Source: Polaromonas sp. UBA4122 (lineage in GTDB: Bacteria; Pseudomonadota; Gammaproteobacteria; Burkholderiales; Burkholderiaceae_C). From it: DNA of 54,425 nucleotides. Every line of letters begins with the position of its first letter. The stretch's first letter is position 1. The position numbers were made by a program, and so were the translations under genes. A model generated the notes under the pieces. It ran no database searches and was not told the DNA's origin. It was given only the letters and a program-made list of their open reading frames with translations. Shown here piece by piece: positions 1 through 9,397 of this stretch. Location of the stretch: assembly GCA_002381615.1 (NCBI GenBank), contig DFWY01000134.1:1-54425 (forward strand), written 5' to 3'.

Positions 1-735
1 CGAGGGGGCTAATTTTCCTTGGGGTGGCCTTGCGGAAAATTGGGCCAAAGCGCTCACAGCAGCGGGCTGCAACACGGGTTCGCGGCTGAAAACACAGGCC
101 ACGCCGATTTTTCCCTGACGGGCCGCACCGTGTTCTTTGCGCAGGCGGTAGCGCATCTGCGCCAGCAAGGGGTCGTGCGTGACCCCTGACAGATCTTCAA
201 TGTCAACACGGTGTGCGAGCCGCTTGCCACCCGCCGCTCCCACACTGATCAACGTGGCCTTGTTTTTGATGGCCCAGGCCGCCATGGCTGTCTTGGCTCT
301 CACCTGGTCACAGGCGTCGATCACAGCCAATTGCTTCCAGTCAAAACCGCTGCCAAATTCGTCGTTGAATGCGAGAACATCGGGCCAATTCTCAGCATCG
401 ACAAACTCTTCGATGCAGTCCACCCTGCAAGCCGGATTTATGTGGGCGATGCGTTCGCGCATCGCCTGTACTTTGGCCTGCCCCAGGGTGTTGTCGAGCG
501 CATGAACCTGGCGGTTGATATTGGATTCGGCGATGTGGTCAAGATCGACCAGCGTCAAGCGGGCCACCCCGCTGCGCGCGGCCGCTTCGGCAGCCCATGA
601 ACCCACGCCGCCCAAACCCACCACCACAACGTGCGCAGCGCGAATCCGCCGGGCACCTGCCGCACCGTATAGCCGCGCAAGACCACCGAAGCGCCGATCA
701 AGGTCGGCAGAAATCACCGCTTCGCCGAATGTCAT
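1..735 (-). CDS. tcdA: tRNA threonylcarbamoyladenosine dehydratase, 3' end outside window
   Basis: First 245 codons of a TcdA (CsdL/YgdL) protein of the ThiF/E1-like family, reading leftwards out of the window; the C-terminus is not visible. The enzyme uses ATP to cyclise t6A at position 37 of tRNAs reading ANN codons into ct6A. Visible marks are the family N-terminus RFGGLARLYG (residues 15-24), the Rossmann loop GLGGVGSWAA (40-49) and NINRQ (72-76) in the ATP-binding region. The frame is open throughout, with no damage. ATG at 735 fits the length of the E. coli N-terminus. It is the last gene of the tolB-pal-cpoB row, 56 bp after cpoB, and is probably cotranscribed. Confidence 0.92.
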   Translation of the reverse strand, partial: MTFGEAVISADLDRRFGGLARLYGAAGARRIRAAHVVVVGLGGVGSWAAEAAARSGVARLTLVDLDHIAESNINRQVHALDNTLGQAKVQAMRERIAHINPACRVDCIEEFVDAENWPDVLAFNDEFGSGFDWKQLAVIDACDQVRAKTAMAAWAIKNKATLISVGAAGGKRLAHRVDIEDLSGVTHDPLLAQMRYRLRKEHGAARQGKIGVACVFSREPVLQPAAVSALAQFSARPPQGKLAPS

Positions 736-791
736 GCTGCTGAAGAGGTACTGCGGTATTGAACTAGCAATTGAATAATTTACAACGATGA

Positions 792-1553
792 CTACTTGAG
801 CTTGGTCAGGCGCTCTTTGGCCACGGAGGTTGCTTCAGACTGCGGATACGCCTTTACGAGTTCCTCAAGCGTTTTGCGAGCCGACTTGACGTCCTTGAGT
901 TCCACCTGGCAATTAGCCATCGACAAAAGCGCTTCCGGTGCACGCATATGATCTGGCTCTGCCACCACCAGAGCGCGGAAATTCACTACCGCATCCCGGT
1001 AGTTGCGCACGGCATACTGGGCATTGGCCAACCAAAACAGCGCAGAAGATTTGTAGCCGCTTTGCGGATAGCGTTTCATGAAGGCCACGAAACTTGTCTG
1101 AGCGGCTGCAAAATCACCCTTGCGAAGAGTCGCAAGTGCTGCCTCAAATTCCTGCTTTTCAGCTGGTTCTGCCACAAACTCCTTGCCATCCACGGTGACC
1201 TTGCCGGGTTCAAACTTCCGCAAACGGTCGTCAACGCCCTGCGTAAGGTCTTTCTGGTTGCGCTGCATGTCGGCAACAGCCCTGGACAGCTGCTCATTTT
1301 GCCCGCGCATGGTGGCTATCTCGTTACGCAGTGACTCAATCTGGTTGGAAAGATCAAGCATACTACGGCGCAGCTGGGCATTGTCATCGACGGCTTTTCG
1401 CAGATCGTCCGTCACGCGCTGCTGAGAAGCGTCGACCTTTTGCCGTAAATCGAGTATGGCTCTGCGCGCCTCGTCGTCTTCAAACAGGGCGGCATGTGCA
1501 TTGAATGCCAGCACGCAGGCCACAACTGCTGCGGCAACTCTGAACATCTTCAC
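792..1553 (-). CDS. cpoB: Cell division coordinator CpoB (YbgF), Tol-Pal system
   Basis: Periplasmic protein of 253 residues that links the Tol-Pal machine to septal peptidoglycan synthesis. An N-terminal signal peptide ends at about NAHA (residues 18-21). A charged coiled-coil segment (about 30-115) matches the TolA-binding trimerisation region, and the C-terminal half (about 130-250) holds tetratricopeptide-like repeats such as YPQSGYKSSALFWLANAQYA. The first codon is GTG at 1553; an in-frame ATG six bases later (1547) is an equally good start, and neither has a strong ribosome binding site. It follows pal after 15 bp, the usual order. Confidence 0.93.
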   Translation of the reverse strand: MKMFRVAAAVVACVLAFNAHAALFEDDEARRAILDLRQKVDASQQRVTDDLRKAVDDNAQLRRSMLDLSNQIESLRNEIATMRGQNEQLSRAVADMQRNQKDLTQGVDDRLRKFEPGKVTVDGKEFVAEPAEKQEFEAALATLRKGDFAAAQTSFVAFMKRYPQSGYKSSALFWLANAQYAVRNYRDAVVNFRALVVAEPDHMRAPEALLSMANCQVELKDVKSARKTLEELVKAYPQSEATSVAKERLTKLK

Positions 1554-1568
1554 AGTTCGGATTCCGAC

Positions 1569-2105
1569 TTAACGGTAGTTGATTTCAGCGCGGCGATTTT
1601 TAGCCATGGACTCTTCATCCGAGCCCGAGGCAGCGGGCTTTTCCTTGCCAAAACTCACTGCCTCCACTTGAGCATCAGCGACACCCAGCAGTTCCAGGGC
1701 TCGGCGTACCGCTTCAGAGCGTTTTTGCCCCAATGCCAGGTTGTACTCACGCCCGCCGCGTTCGTCGGTATGCCCCTCAATCGCCACCTTGCGGGACTTG
1801 TTGGCCGTCAGGTACTTGGCATGTGCCTCGATGACACTCTGGAATTCGGGCTTGACTACGTAGCTGTCGAAATCGAAGTAGATGACTTTGACCGTGTTGA
1901 CCGGCCCTGCGCCCGATACGTCCGTGCCACCAATCTGCACAGGTGCCACACTGTTGCTGGCGGCGCCGGCCGCACCATTACCCTGCGCGGCAATGGCTGT
2001 CCTGTCCTCTACTGGCACATCATTGAGCTTGACATCGGAGCCGCAGCCCGCCAGCGTGACAGCAAGAACAAGGGAGGAGACGATGGAGAAAAGGATGCGC
2101 TTCAT
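1569..2105 (-). CDS. pal: Peptidoglycan-associated lipoprotein Pal
   Basis: Outer-membrane lipoprotein of 178 residues that binds meso-diaminopimelate in peptidoglycan and interacts with TolB. The signal peptide ends in the lipobox LAGC, with Cys21 as the lipidated residue. The C-terminal OmpA-like domain (about 70-178) carries GHTDERGGREYNLALGQKR, the peptidoglycan-binding segment. I chose ATG at 2105 because GAGG sits six bases upstream; a TTG four codons further up is in frame but lies inside that ribosome binding site. It lies between tolB and cpoB in one minus-strand operon. Confidence 0.95.
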   Translation of the reverse strand: MKRILFSIVSSLVLAVTLAGCGSDVKLNDVPVEDRTAIAAQGNGAAGAASNSVAPVQIGGTDVSGAGPVNTVKVIYFDFDSYVVKPEFQSVIEAHAKYLTANKSRKVAIEGHTDERGGREYNLALGQKRSEAVRRALELLGVADAQVEAVSFGKEKPAASGSDEESMAKNRRAEINYR

Positions 2106-2154
2106 GAAGTACCTCAAATAAAAAAATAAAAAATGACAAATTCAAAAGTGGTGA

Positions 2155-3465
2155 CTACCGCTGAAAAGGGCCCCAATCGGGTTCACGGATATCGCCGCCG
2201 GCGCCAGACAATCTGGCCTTTATTTTGCCATCAAGCGTTGTGGTCATCAGTGCTTCCTTGCCCTGCTGCCGGGTGGCATACACAATCAAGCGGCTATTGG
2301 GCGCAAAACTCGGCCTTTCGTCGGCCACGGTGTCAGTAATTGAAGTGACCGTTCCGCTGGCAAGCTCCATCACATGCAGTTTGAATGCACCGCCCACCCT
2401 TGAAACATAAGCCAGCCAACGCCCATCCGGGCTGATAGCCGGGGATATGTTGTAACTTCCCGTAAACGTCACTCGTTCAGGATTGCCGCCTGCGGGGCTC
2501 ATGCGGTAGATCTGCGGGGTACCACCGCGATCGCTCACGAAATAGAGGACTCGACCGTCGGGCGAATAGGCCGGTTCGGTGTCGATGCTGGACGACTGCG
2601 TCAGCCTCTTGGGGTCTCCACCACTGAGGCTTATGGCATAAATTTGAGAGCCGCCGTCCCGGCTCAGGGTAGCGACGAGTTGTTTGCCGTCCGGTGACCA
2701 GGCAGGCGCACTGTTGGAACCTCTGAAATTGGCAAGCAAACGCCGCTTTCCGGTAGCCACATCATGCGAATAAATCACCGGCTTGCGGGATTCGAAAGAA
2801 ACATAAGCCAACTGGGCGCCATTGGGCGACCATGATGGCGAAATGATGGGTTCCGGGCTCGTGAGGGCAGACTGGGCGCCCTCCCCGTCTGAATCGGCCA
2901 CCCAGAGGTTATAGCGCTGGGCCGCCTTGGTCACGTAGGCTATCCGCGTTGAAAAAATACCTTTTTCGCCGGTCAGCTTTTCATACACAAAGTCCGAAAT
3001 GCGGTGTGCAGACAGACGCAAATCAGCCTGAGCCACGGTATAGCTCTGGCCGCCCAAGTCCTGCCCCCGCACGATATCCCACAAGCGAAGCCGGACATCA
3101 AAGCGCCCGTCGGCAAGGAGCGAGACACTTCCGGTCACCATTGCGTCCGCACCTTTTTGCCGCCAGCTTGCCAAGTCTGGCCGCGTGTTCTCGTCTGCCA
3201 CCAAGCCAGCGGCGTCAACTGCGCGAAACATGCCGCTACGCTCAAGATCGGCCCTGACGATGCTGCCGATTTTTTGCGGTGATTGCGCTTCTCCCCGAAA
3301 TGGGGCTATGGCGATGGGTAACTGAGTCAGACCCACGCCGGACACCTCTACGCGAAATTGGGCCAGAGCATGGCTCGCGTAACTGGCGAGCACTCCCGCA
3401 CCAGCCAACCCTTTGAGCAGGGTGCGGCGCTTAGGCAAGCCCGGATTAAAAAAATCACTTGTCAT
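2155..3465 (-). CDS. tolB: Tol-Pal system beta-propeller protein TolB
   Basis: Periplasmic TolB of 436 residues. An N-terminal domain (about 35-165) is followed by a six-bladed propeller with repeated WSPDG/YSPDG/ISPDG motifs (about 200-430). ATG at 3465 gives a leader with KRRTLLKGL before a hydrophobic stretch ending ASHALA, which looks like a twin-arginine signal rather than a plain Sec signal. The start overlaps the 3' end of the upstream glycosyltransferase gene by 11 bp, so the two are probably translationally coupled. No tolQ, tolR or tolA precedes it here, although these usually do. A longer open frame reaches 3552 but its extra residues do not look like TolB. Confidence 0.95.
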   Translation of the reverse strand: MTSDFFNPGLPKRRTLLKGLAGAGVLASYASHALAQFRVEVSGVGLTQLPIAIAPFRGEAQSPQKIGSIVRADLERSGMFRAVDAAGLVADENTRPDLASWRQKGADAMVTGSVSLLADGRFDVRLRLWDIVRGQDLGGQSYTVAQADLRLSAHRISDFVYEKLTGEKGIFSTRIAYVTKAAQRYNLWVADSDGEGAQSALTSPEPIISPSWSPNGAQLAYVSFESRKPVIYSHDVATGKRRLLANFRGSNSAPAWSPDGKQLVATLSRDGGSQIYAISLSGGDPKRLTQSSSIDTEPAYSPDGRVLYFVSDRGGTPQIYRMSPAGGNPERVTFTGSYNISPAISPDGRWLAYVSRVGGAFKLHVMELASGTVTSITDTVADERPSFAPNSRLIVYATRQQGKEALMTTTLDGKIKARLSGAGGDIREPDWGPFQR

Positions 3466-4231
3466 GTTGACGACCCAAATAATACAACTCGAAATATTTA
3501 CCAAATGCTGACTGAGCTTGCATGGTACACACTGCGAAACCCATCGCTCCATCTAAAAAGCCCAGCCGAAACACATAGCTACGAAAAAAAGCGGCTATCG
3601 CGGCCAACGCAGCGCGCGACATTGTGGTGGTTTGCCCCCGAGCGTGCCGTTCGTGAGCCCAATCCTGACTGTAGCGCTGGAGCTTGCGCCAATAATGTTC
3701 AGGGGTCGGGTAGCTATAGTGCAAAAGGGGGTTTTTCAGGCGCACAACTGTGGTGTCGGGTCGCATCAACAGCAATTTTTCATGTACCAAATCGTTGCTA
3801 AAGTGCGCCTCGCCACGCTTGAATAATCTGAGCACATAGTCAGGTGCCCAGCCACAATGGCGAATCCACACCCCGCAAAATTGGGTCAAGCGTGGTATGG
3901 CGAAAGCCACCGACCGACCATTAACGGGTGCCTGCGCGAGCTGCGCTTGAATTTCCTGCGCCAGCTCGGGCGTAATACGCTCGTCTGCATCAATGGATAG
4001 CACCCACTCGCATGTTGCGATATCCAGCGCACGATTCTTTTGGATGCCAAACCCTTGCCAGTCGAGGCTGATGCTGACCTCGGCACCCATGGAGCGTGAT
4101 ATCTCTATGGTGCCATCCGTACTGTCCGAATCAAGCACCACAACCTGATCCGCGAACAGTACCGAGCACAGGCAGTCCGCAATGTTGTGCGCCTCATTTT
4201 TGGTGATCACTGTAACGGATAGGCTAGCCAA
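3455..4231 (-). CDS. Family 2 glycosyltransferase, WaaE/KdtX-like
   Basis: 258-residue GT-A fold glycosyltransferase resembling WaaE/KdtX, which adds a glucose to the heptose of the lipopolysaccharide inner core. The N-terminus VTVITKNEAHNIADCLCSV and the donor-binding segments VLDSDSTDGT and LSIDADERI (the DxD motif) are clear. The first codon is TTG at 4231, with AAAAGG a few bases upstream; no ATG lies near the conserved N-terminus. It overlaps tolB by 11 bp and diverges from the O-antigen ligase gene. Family assignment is firm; the exact acceptor is inferred. Confidence 0.88.
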   Translation of the reverse strand: MASLSVTVITKNEAHNIADCLCSVLFADQVVVLDSDSTDGTIEISRSMGAEVSISLDWQGFGIQKNRALDIATCEWVLSIDADERITPELAQEIQAQLAQAPVNGRSVAFAIPRLTQFCGVWIRHCGWAPDYVLRLFKRGEAHFSNDLVHEKLLLMRPDTTVVRLKNPLLHYSYPTPEHYWRKLQRYSQDWAHERHARGQTTTMSRAALAAIAAFFRSYVFRLGFLDGAMGFAVCTMQAQSAFGKYFELYYLGRQHDK

Positions 4232-4329
4232 CCAATACCTTTTTCAATTATCTAGGCAATATCCAGCATCAAAATTGCCCTATCTGATGGGTGCGAAGCA
4301 TAGCAGAGCTCCCGTCAAATTTGACCTGC

Positions 4330-5649
4330 ATGCGGAAATTGGAATCACCGATAATACGCTCTACTCACGAAGCGACCCGTACGATTATTTTGCCAAAAAA
4401 GACGATCAATTTCCGGCTCACCATCATCTGCATGGCTGCGGCTTCCGTGGGGTTGTCGATGGTCATCATCAGCATCTCCAAACTCTTGCTGCTGATTTGC
4501 GGAATGGCTACTCTGCTCTTCGCCCAACGAGCACCCGAAGCAGGCAAACCGCTGGCGGGAATGCGCACCCCAGTTGCGGTATTGGTTACCATTTCTGCAT
4601 TCACACTCAGTCTGCTTTGGACAGTGGCGCCGCAAGCCGATGCCCTGGGCTCTGTGGCCAAATATGGCAAGCTGCTCGTGATTGTCTTGATGATGGTCCT
4701 CATTCGGGACCGGCGCGAGGCGATGTATGCGCTGGGGTCGTTTGTTGTGGCGCAATTGTTTCTCGTGGCAAGTTCATGGATGCTCTTTGCGCATCTACCC
4801 GTTCCTTGGGCGACGTCCAACATGGCGTTGACCGAATACGCGGTATTTTCAAGTTACCTCGACCAAGGCATCATAAGCGCCGTGTTCGCTGCCATTTGTT
4901 GGCATTTGCGGGGCTTGGCTCCCGGGCGATTTGGCAGGCACTTCGCGATTTTTTTGGCTTTGATCTCCTTGGGAAATGTGTTTTTTGTATTGAGTGGACG
5001 TAGTGGGCACGCCGTTGCCATTGCATTGCTGTCCATTGCAATCATGTGGGAACTCCCGAAGAGATACCGCGCAGTCGTTGTCTTTTTGCCATTCTTGCTG
5101 GCTCTGGTTTTATTTTTCAGCTCAACCAAGGTACGCGAACGATTTACACTGGTCAAGACTGAAGTGCAATCGTATTCAACCCAGGTGCAGCCCACTACGT
5201 CATCGGGCGTCCGGCTTGATCTTTGGCGCAGGGCGATCCAAGTCATGACCCAGCATCCGATTGCGGGGTCAGGTGTCGGCAGTTGGAGCACTGAATACAA
5301 CCGGCTTGAACGCGAGCAAAATCCGGCGCACAAGGATATAGACGGCAATGGAAACCCTCATCAGGAATATCTTCTGTGGGGTGCACAACTCGGCATTCCC
5401 GGCATCCTCCTTATTGGCCTCCTGATGTATTCAGTGCTGAAGGACGCTATGGGAATGGAAAAGCCCTATGCGCGAGCCACACAATCCGCGCTGCTGGCCT
5501 TGGCCGTGGCTTGCCTGTTTAACTCCAGTATCTACGACGCCCAGATTGGTGATTTTTTCTGCGTATTGATAGGTCTGCTGCTAGCTCTGGGCTTCAGAAA
5601 ACCCGCAAGCCAGGGTATGCCGACACCTCAACACGAGCAAGCGACGTGA
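4330..5649 (+). CDS. O-antigen ligase family membrane protein (WaaL-like)
   Basis: Polytopic inner-membrane protein of about 439 residues with some ten hydrophobic segments and the Wzy_C/O-antigen-ligase signature in the large periplasmic loop: LWRRAIQVMTQHPIAGSG, then NPHQEYLLWGAQLGIPG with the conserved His (about residue 350). Such proteins transfer undecaprenyl-linked glycans to lipid A-core. ATG at 4330 is my choice; GTG at 4291 is in frame and possible, and neither has a good ribosome binding site. Its stop overlaps the msbA GTG start by four bases (GTGA). WaaL versus Wzy-type polymerase cannot be settled by eye. Confidence 0.85.
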   Translation: MRKLESPIIRSTHEATRTIILPKKTINFRLTIICMAAASVGLSMVIISISKLLLLICGMATLLFAQRAPEAGKPLAGMRTPVAVLVTISAFTLSLLWTVAPQADALGSVAKYGKLLVIVLMMVLIRDRREAMYALGSFVVAQLFLVASSWMLFAHLPVPWATSNMALTEYAVFSSYLDQGIISAVFAAICWHLRGLAPGRFGRHFAIFLALISLGNVFFVLSGRSGHAVAIALLSIAIMWELPKRYRAVVVFLPFLLALVLFFSSTKVRERFTLVKTEVQSYSTQVQPTTSSGVRLDLWRRAIQVMTQHPIAGSGVGSWSTEYNRLEREQNPAHKDIDGNGNPHQEYLLWGAQLGIPGILLIGLLMYSVLKDAMGMEKPYARATQSALLALAVACLFNSSIYDAQIGDFFCVLIGLLLALGFRKPASQGMPTPQHEQAT

Positions 5650-7415
5650 CCCCGCTCGCAGAAGCAGACGCCGCTGGCACGGCTGCAAAATTGTCCATGC
5701 TGCGCAGGATTGCGCGGGTCTGGCCGTATTTCAACGGTTCGCGGGCAGGCTGGGCTCTGGCAATAGGCGCGACCATCGTGGCGTCGGCAACCGAGCCTTT
5801 TGTCCCGGCATTACTCAAACCGCTGCTGGACCGTGGCTTTCAGCGGGATTCTTTCAATCTCTGGCTGGTTCCCATCTCGCTGATGCTGCTATTCACCCTG
5901 CGGGGACTCTCCGGATTTTTGGCGCAGTTTGCGCTAGCCAAGGTCACCAACGATGGTTTGCAACGGCTGCGCAAGGCCATGTTTGGCAAGCTGTTGAGTG
6001 CCCGGCTGACTCTGTTTGCGGATCAAAGCTCCAGTACCATCGCCAATACCGTGGTTTATGAGGTATTCAATGGCTCTTCCCTGCTGATCAACGCCATCCT
6101 GAAGCTCGCCCGGGATCTGCTGACGCTGTTGGCGCTGATCGGGTATCTGGTTTATTTGAACTGGAAGCTGACGCTGATCGTCGCTCTTTTGTTTCCAGCC
6201 GTGGCGTTTGTCATTCAAGTCTTGTCCAAGCGCCTTTACAGGCTGACCAAGGAAAGCCAAACCGCTACAGACAATCTGGCCTATGTGGTCGAAGAAAATG
6301 TCATGGCCCATCGCGACGTCCGCCTGCACGGCGCTCAAGCCAGCCAGGCTAGCCGCTTCGACATCTTGAGTAATTCTCTGCGTCGCCTCTCGATGAAGTC
6401 CACCGCCGCCTACGCGGGCATGAGTGCGATCACGCAAGTGCTGGCTGCCATGGCGCTTTCAGCTGTGATTTCCATTGCTTTGTTGCAGAGCGCCGAAAAC
6501 ACCACCACCGTGGGTGGCTTTGTGGCCTTTGTGACAGCCATGCTGCTGCTGATTGCGCCCGTCAAAAGCCTGTCAGATGCCGCAACACCCGTGACTCGCG
6601 GGCTGGCCGCACTTGAGCGCGGCATTGACCTCATGGATCTGACCCAGGACGAAACCGGTGGCTCGTTTGTGAAAGCCAGAGCGCATGGCGATATTGAGTT
6701 TTCCAATGTCAACGTGGTCTACAAGACCGATGCTGTTCCGGCGCTCAACCAGTTCAACCTCTCCATCAAGGCGGGGGAAACACTTGCGGTCGTTGGCGCT
6801 TCGGGCTCTGGAAAAACAACACTGGTGAACCTGCTGCCCAGATTTGTTGAACTGAGTTCGGGCAATATCACCCTGGATGGCAAGGAGATTCGCAGCTGGG
6901 ACCTGGCCTCCCTGCGCTCGCAATTTGCATTTGTGAGCCAGCATGTGGTGATGCTCAACAGCAGCATCGCCGTGAACGTGGCGCTGGGCCGACCCGTCGA
7001 TCGCGACCGGGTGAAGGAATGTCTTTCAGCCGCCAATCTGGCTGCGTTGCTTACCGAACTGCCTGAGGGTCTAGACACAGTCCTCGGTCACAACGCCATG
7101 CAACTGTCCGGTGGCCAGCGCCAGCGGCTCGCCATTGCACGTGCTCTTTACAAGGATGCGCCTATTCTTGTTCTGGATGAAGCCACGTCGGCACTGGATG
7201 CCGAATCTGAGCTGGCCGTGCAGGAGGCAATCAAACGGCTCACATCCAACCGTACGTCGCTGGTCATTGCCCATCGCTTGTCTACCGTTCAGCATGCCGA
7301 CCGCATCATCATGATGGATTCCGGTCGAATTATTGAGTCAGGTACCCACACGGAACTGCTGGCAAAAAATGGGGCCTATGCCCACCTTTACCGGCTCGGT
7401 TTTCAGCCTGCCTAG
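5646..7415 (+). CDS. msbA: Lipid A export ATP-binding/permease protein MsbA
   Basis: Half-size ABC exporter of 589 residues that flips lipid A-core across the inner membrane. Six membrane segments (about 30-310) precede the nucleotide-binding domain with Walker A GASGSGKTT (about 384), signature LSGGQRQRLAIARAL (about 487) and Walker B ILVLDEATSALD (about 506). It starts with GTG at 5646 in a GTGA overlap with the preceding O-antigen ligase gene, which argues for one transcript. Its place inside a glycosyltransferase cluster supports MsbA over a generic exporter. Confidence 0.94.
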   Translation: MTPLAEADAAGTAAKLSMLRRIARVWPYFNGSRAGWALAIGATIVASATEPFVPALLKPLLDRGFQRDSFNLWLVPISLMLLFTLRGLSGFLAQFALAKVTNDGLQRLRKAMFGKLLSARLTLFADQSSSTIANTVVYEVFNGSSLLINAILKLARDLLTLLALIGYLVYLNWKLTLIVALLFPAVAFVIQVLSKRLYRLTKESQTATDNLAYVVEENVMAHRDVRLHGAQASQASRFDILSNSLRRLSMKSTAAYAGMSAITQVLAAMALSAVISIALLQSAENTTTVGGFVAFVTAMLLLIAPVKSLSDAATPVTRGLAALERGIDLMDLTQDETGGSFVKARAHGDIEFSNVNVVYKTDAVPALNQFNLSIKAGETLAVVGASGSGKTTLVNLLPRFVELSSGNITLDGKEIRSWDLASLRSQFAFVSQHVVMLNSSIAVNVALGRPVDRDRVKECLSAANLAALLTELPEGLDTVLGHNAMQLSGGQRQRLAIARALYKDAPILVLDEATSALDAESELAVQEAIKRLTSNRTSLVIAHRLSTVQHADRIIMMDSGRIIESGTHTELLAKNGAYAHLYRLGFQPA

Positions 7416-7484
7416 CCGTTGGCCATTTCGCGTTTCCCGCGTGATTTCAGTTGTCAAATTAAATACCTGAAGGTCTATATTCAG

Positions 7485-8354
7485 ATGAGTGCTTCAATCA
7501 GTGGCTTCACCTTCATACGTAATGGCGTAGACCTCGACTTCCCATTCGAAGCGTCCATCCGCTCGCTGTTGCCCCTGGTCGATGAGTTTGTTGTGGCAGT
7601 CGGGCGGGGTTCCGACGACACGCTGGAGCGCGTAAGGGCTATTGCAGATCCCAAGATAAGAATCATTGAGACCTTGTGGAACGAACGCATGGCTGACCGC
7701 GGTTTTGTCTATGCCCAGCAAAAAATGATTGCCCAGTACTCATGCACGGGCGACTGGGCGTTCTATCTGGAAGGCGATGAAGTCGTGCATGAAGCCGAAC
7801 TGGCAAACATACGTGCCAGTGTCGAGCACCATCACGCCAATCCCGCCGTGGAAGCGCTGGTATTTGACTACCACCATTTTTATGGCTCACCGGAATGGAT
7901 TTCCATCAGCCCGGGCTGGTACCGCCGCGAATGCCGCTTGATCCGAAACACCATCCGCAGCTACGCGCCGGATGGCCAGTACTGGCTGGTCACCACCGAG
8001 CACAAACGCGGACGTAACCCGCATGCTGCACTTGCCAATGCGCACATCTACCATTACGGATGGATACGCCGCAACGAGGTGATGCAGAAAAAAGCGGATC
8101 AGGTGAGTAAATACTGGGCGACACCCGCCACGCAAGTTCGATACAGCCAGTTTGATCGCCGTGCCCTGGCGCACTTTAGGGGTACGCATCCACAGGCCGT
8201 GCAAGAATGGCTGGCCAACAACGCCGAGCAGGTTCTGAACATCGACCCAAGCTACAAGCCCACGCCCAAAGAGAACAAGTACCACCTCATGCGGCAGGTT
8301 GAAACGCTGACCGGGCTGGATTTCAGCCGCAAGCATTTCAAGCTGGTGGCTTGA
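7485..8354 (+). CDS. Glycosyltransferase family 2 protein
   Basis: 289-residue GT-A-type protein starting ISGFTFIRNGVDLDFPFEAS. It has the early segment DEFVVAVGRGSDDTLERV and the acidic site YLEGDEVVHEAEL (about 100) where the family has DxD. This set of features is seen in family-2 enzymes found with lipopolysaccharide and capsule genes. ATG at 7485 is taken over an in-frame start at 7419, because it gives the family N-terminus and a GAAGG lies about 14 bases upstream. It follows msbA by 69 bp. The sugar is unknown. Confidence 0.82.
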   Translation: MSASISGFTFIRNGVDLDFPFEASIRSLLPLVDEFVVAVGRGSDDTLERVRAIADPKIRIIETLWNERMADRGFVYAQQKMIAQYSCTGDWAFYLEGDEVVHEAELANIRASVEHHHANPAVEALVFDYHHFYGSPEWISISPGWYRRECRLIRNTIRSYAPDGQYWLVTTEHKRGRNPHAALANAHIYHYGWIRRNEVMQKKADQVSKYWATPATQVRYSQFDRRALAHFRGTHPQAVQEWLANNAEQVLNIDPSYKPTPKENKYHLMRQVETLTGLDFSRKHFKLVA

Positions 8355-8507
8355 AACCGCAGCCGGTCATCGTGCATTTCCAGTTTTCAGACGGCGGCCA
8401 GACAAGACGCGAGGAGCAGGCCATAGTGAAGCTATAGCAACGACGAACAACGCGGCCTGGCAGCTGCAGGAACTATTTTCTATCGCATTTATTTGCGGGA
8501 CAGAACA
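8355..8507. other. Intergenic gap between converging glycosyltransferase genes
   Basis: 153 bp between the 3' ends of two converging genes. It contains CCATAGTGAAGCTATAGC around 8422-8439 but no clean hairpin with a T-run, no open frame that looks coding and no RNA gene that I can recognise. Confidence 0.4.
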
Positions 8508-9383
8508 TTAGGCGAGCCAGGCTTTCAGTTTACTGAGACGCCGTTTTCGCAGGAACTCGGCGGTCTCCTCGGGTTCAGGCAGCGCCATCTGAAGGGCCGC
8601 TTGGCCCCGGCGAAGGTAATAACGGTCAAACAGCGACGATGTCATGCCCCATTTGCGCATGAACTGCTTCCGGCCGTTGTTCTTGACGATTCGCCCAGTG
8701 CTTTTGCACATGAAGTGATACACCAAGCTGTCCCCCACTCCCAAAAAAACACGGCAGCCCGCGGTCCACATCTTCATGGAAAAGTCATTGTCACTGCTCA
8801 TGCCGGGACTGAACTCCGTGCTGTAACCACCCACCGCATGCCACCATCGCCGATGCACCAGAGTAGGCGGCCAAGTGGCGCCATACCAATCAGCTTTAGC
8901 CAGTGTCTGGTATTTTTTTAGTAGCTCATCCTCCTGGAATGTGTCGGCATCGCGCCCGAAATCACAAACGCTGACACAAGGATTACCCGATTCAACTGGT
9001 TCAATCATGGTGCCAGACAAAACAAACGCATCATGTCCGATCTGCTGCACTTTATCCAGCAACTTGGAGTCCCATTGCGGGCAGCAGTACATATCGTCGT
9101 TGAGGTAGAGAATGAGATCATGCTGCGCGAGTGCGGCGGCCTGGTTAACCGTAAGGCAAATGCCAATATTGACGGCTGAGTGGGTATGTGCGATACCCTG
9201 CGAACGTACCCACTCCAGGGTGCCATCACTGCCGTCGTTGACATGGATGATGATTTGATGCTCAAACACGCTGTTGGTCTTCACACTCTCAACGCACAGT
9301 TTGAGCAGCGCCAAGTTGTTCCAGCTCGGAATCACGATCGAAAACAGGCTCAATAGCGGAACGGGTTGCGGACTCAGATTCAT
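8508..9383 (-). CDS. Glycosyltransferase family 2 protein
   Basis: 291-residue GT-A glycosyltransferase with FSIVIPSWNNLALLKLCVES at the N-terminus, the nucleotide-binding stretch VNDGSDGTLEWVR (about 48-60) and the metal-binding LYLNDDMYCCPQWD (about 91-104). A Trp-rich acceptor region (ADWYGATWPPTLVHRRWW) follows. It lies 14 bp after the family-4 glycosyltransferase on the same strand and is the last of a three-gene carbohydrate run (deacetylase, GT4, GT2). Acceptor and donor unknown. Confidence 0.85.
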   Translation of the reverse strand: MNLSPQPVPLLSLFSIVIPSWNNLALLKLCVESVKTNSVFEHQIIIHVNDGSDGTLEWVRSQGIAHTHSAVNIGICLTVNQAAALAQHDLILYLNDDMYCCPQWDSKLLDKVQQIGHDAFVLSGTMIEPVESGNPCVSVCDFGRDADTFQEDELLKKYQTLAKADWYGATWPPTLVHRRWWHAVGGYSTEFSPGMSSDNDFSMKMWTAGCRVFLGVGDSLVYHFMCKSTGRIVKNNGRKQFMRKWGMTSSLFDRYYLRRGQAALQMALPEPEETAEFLRKRRLSKLKAWLA

Positions 9384-9397
9384 GTCTTGGCCAAGGT

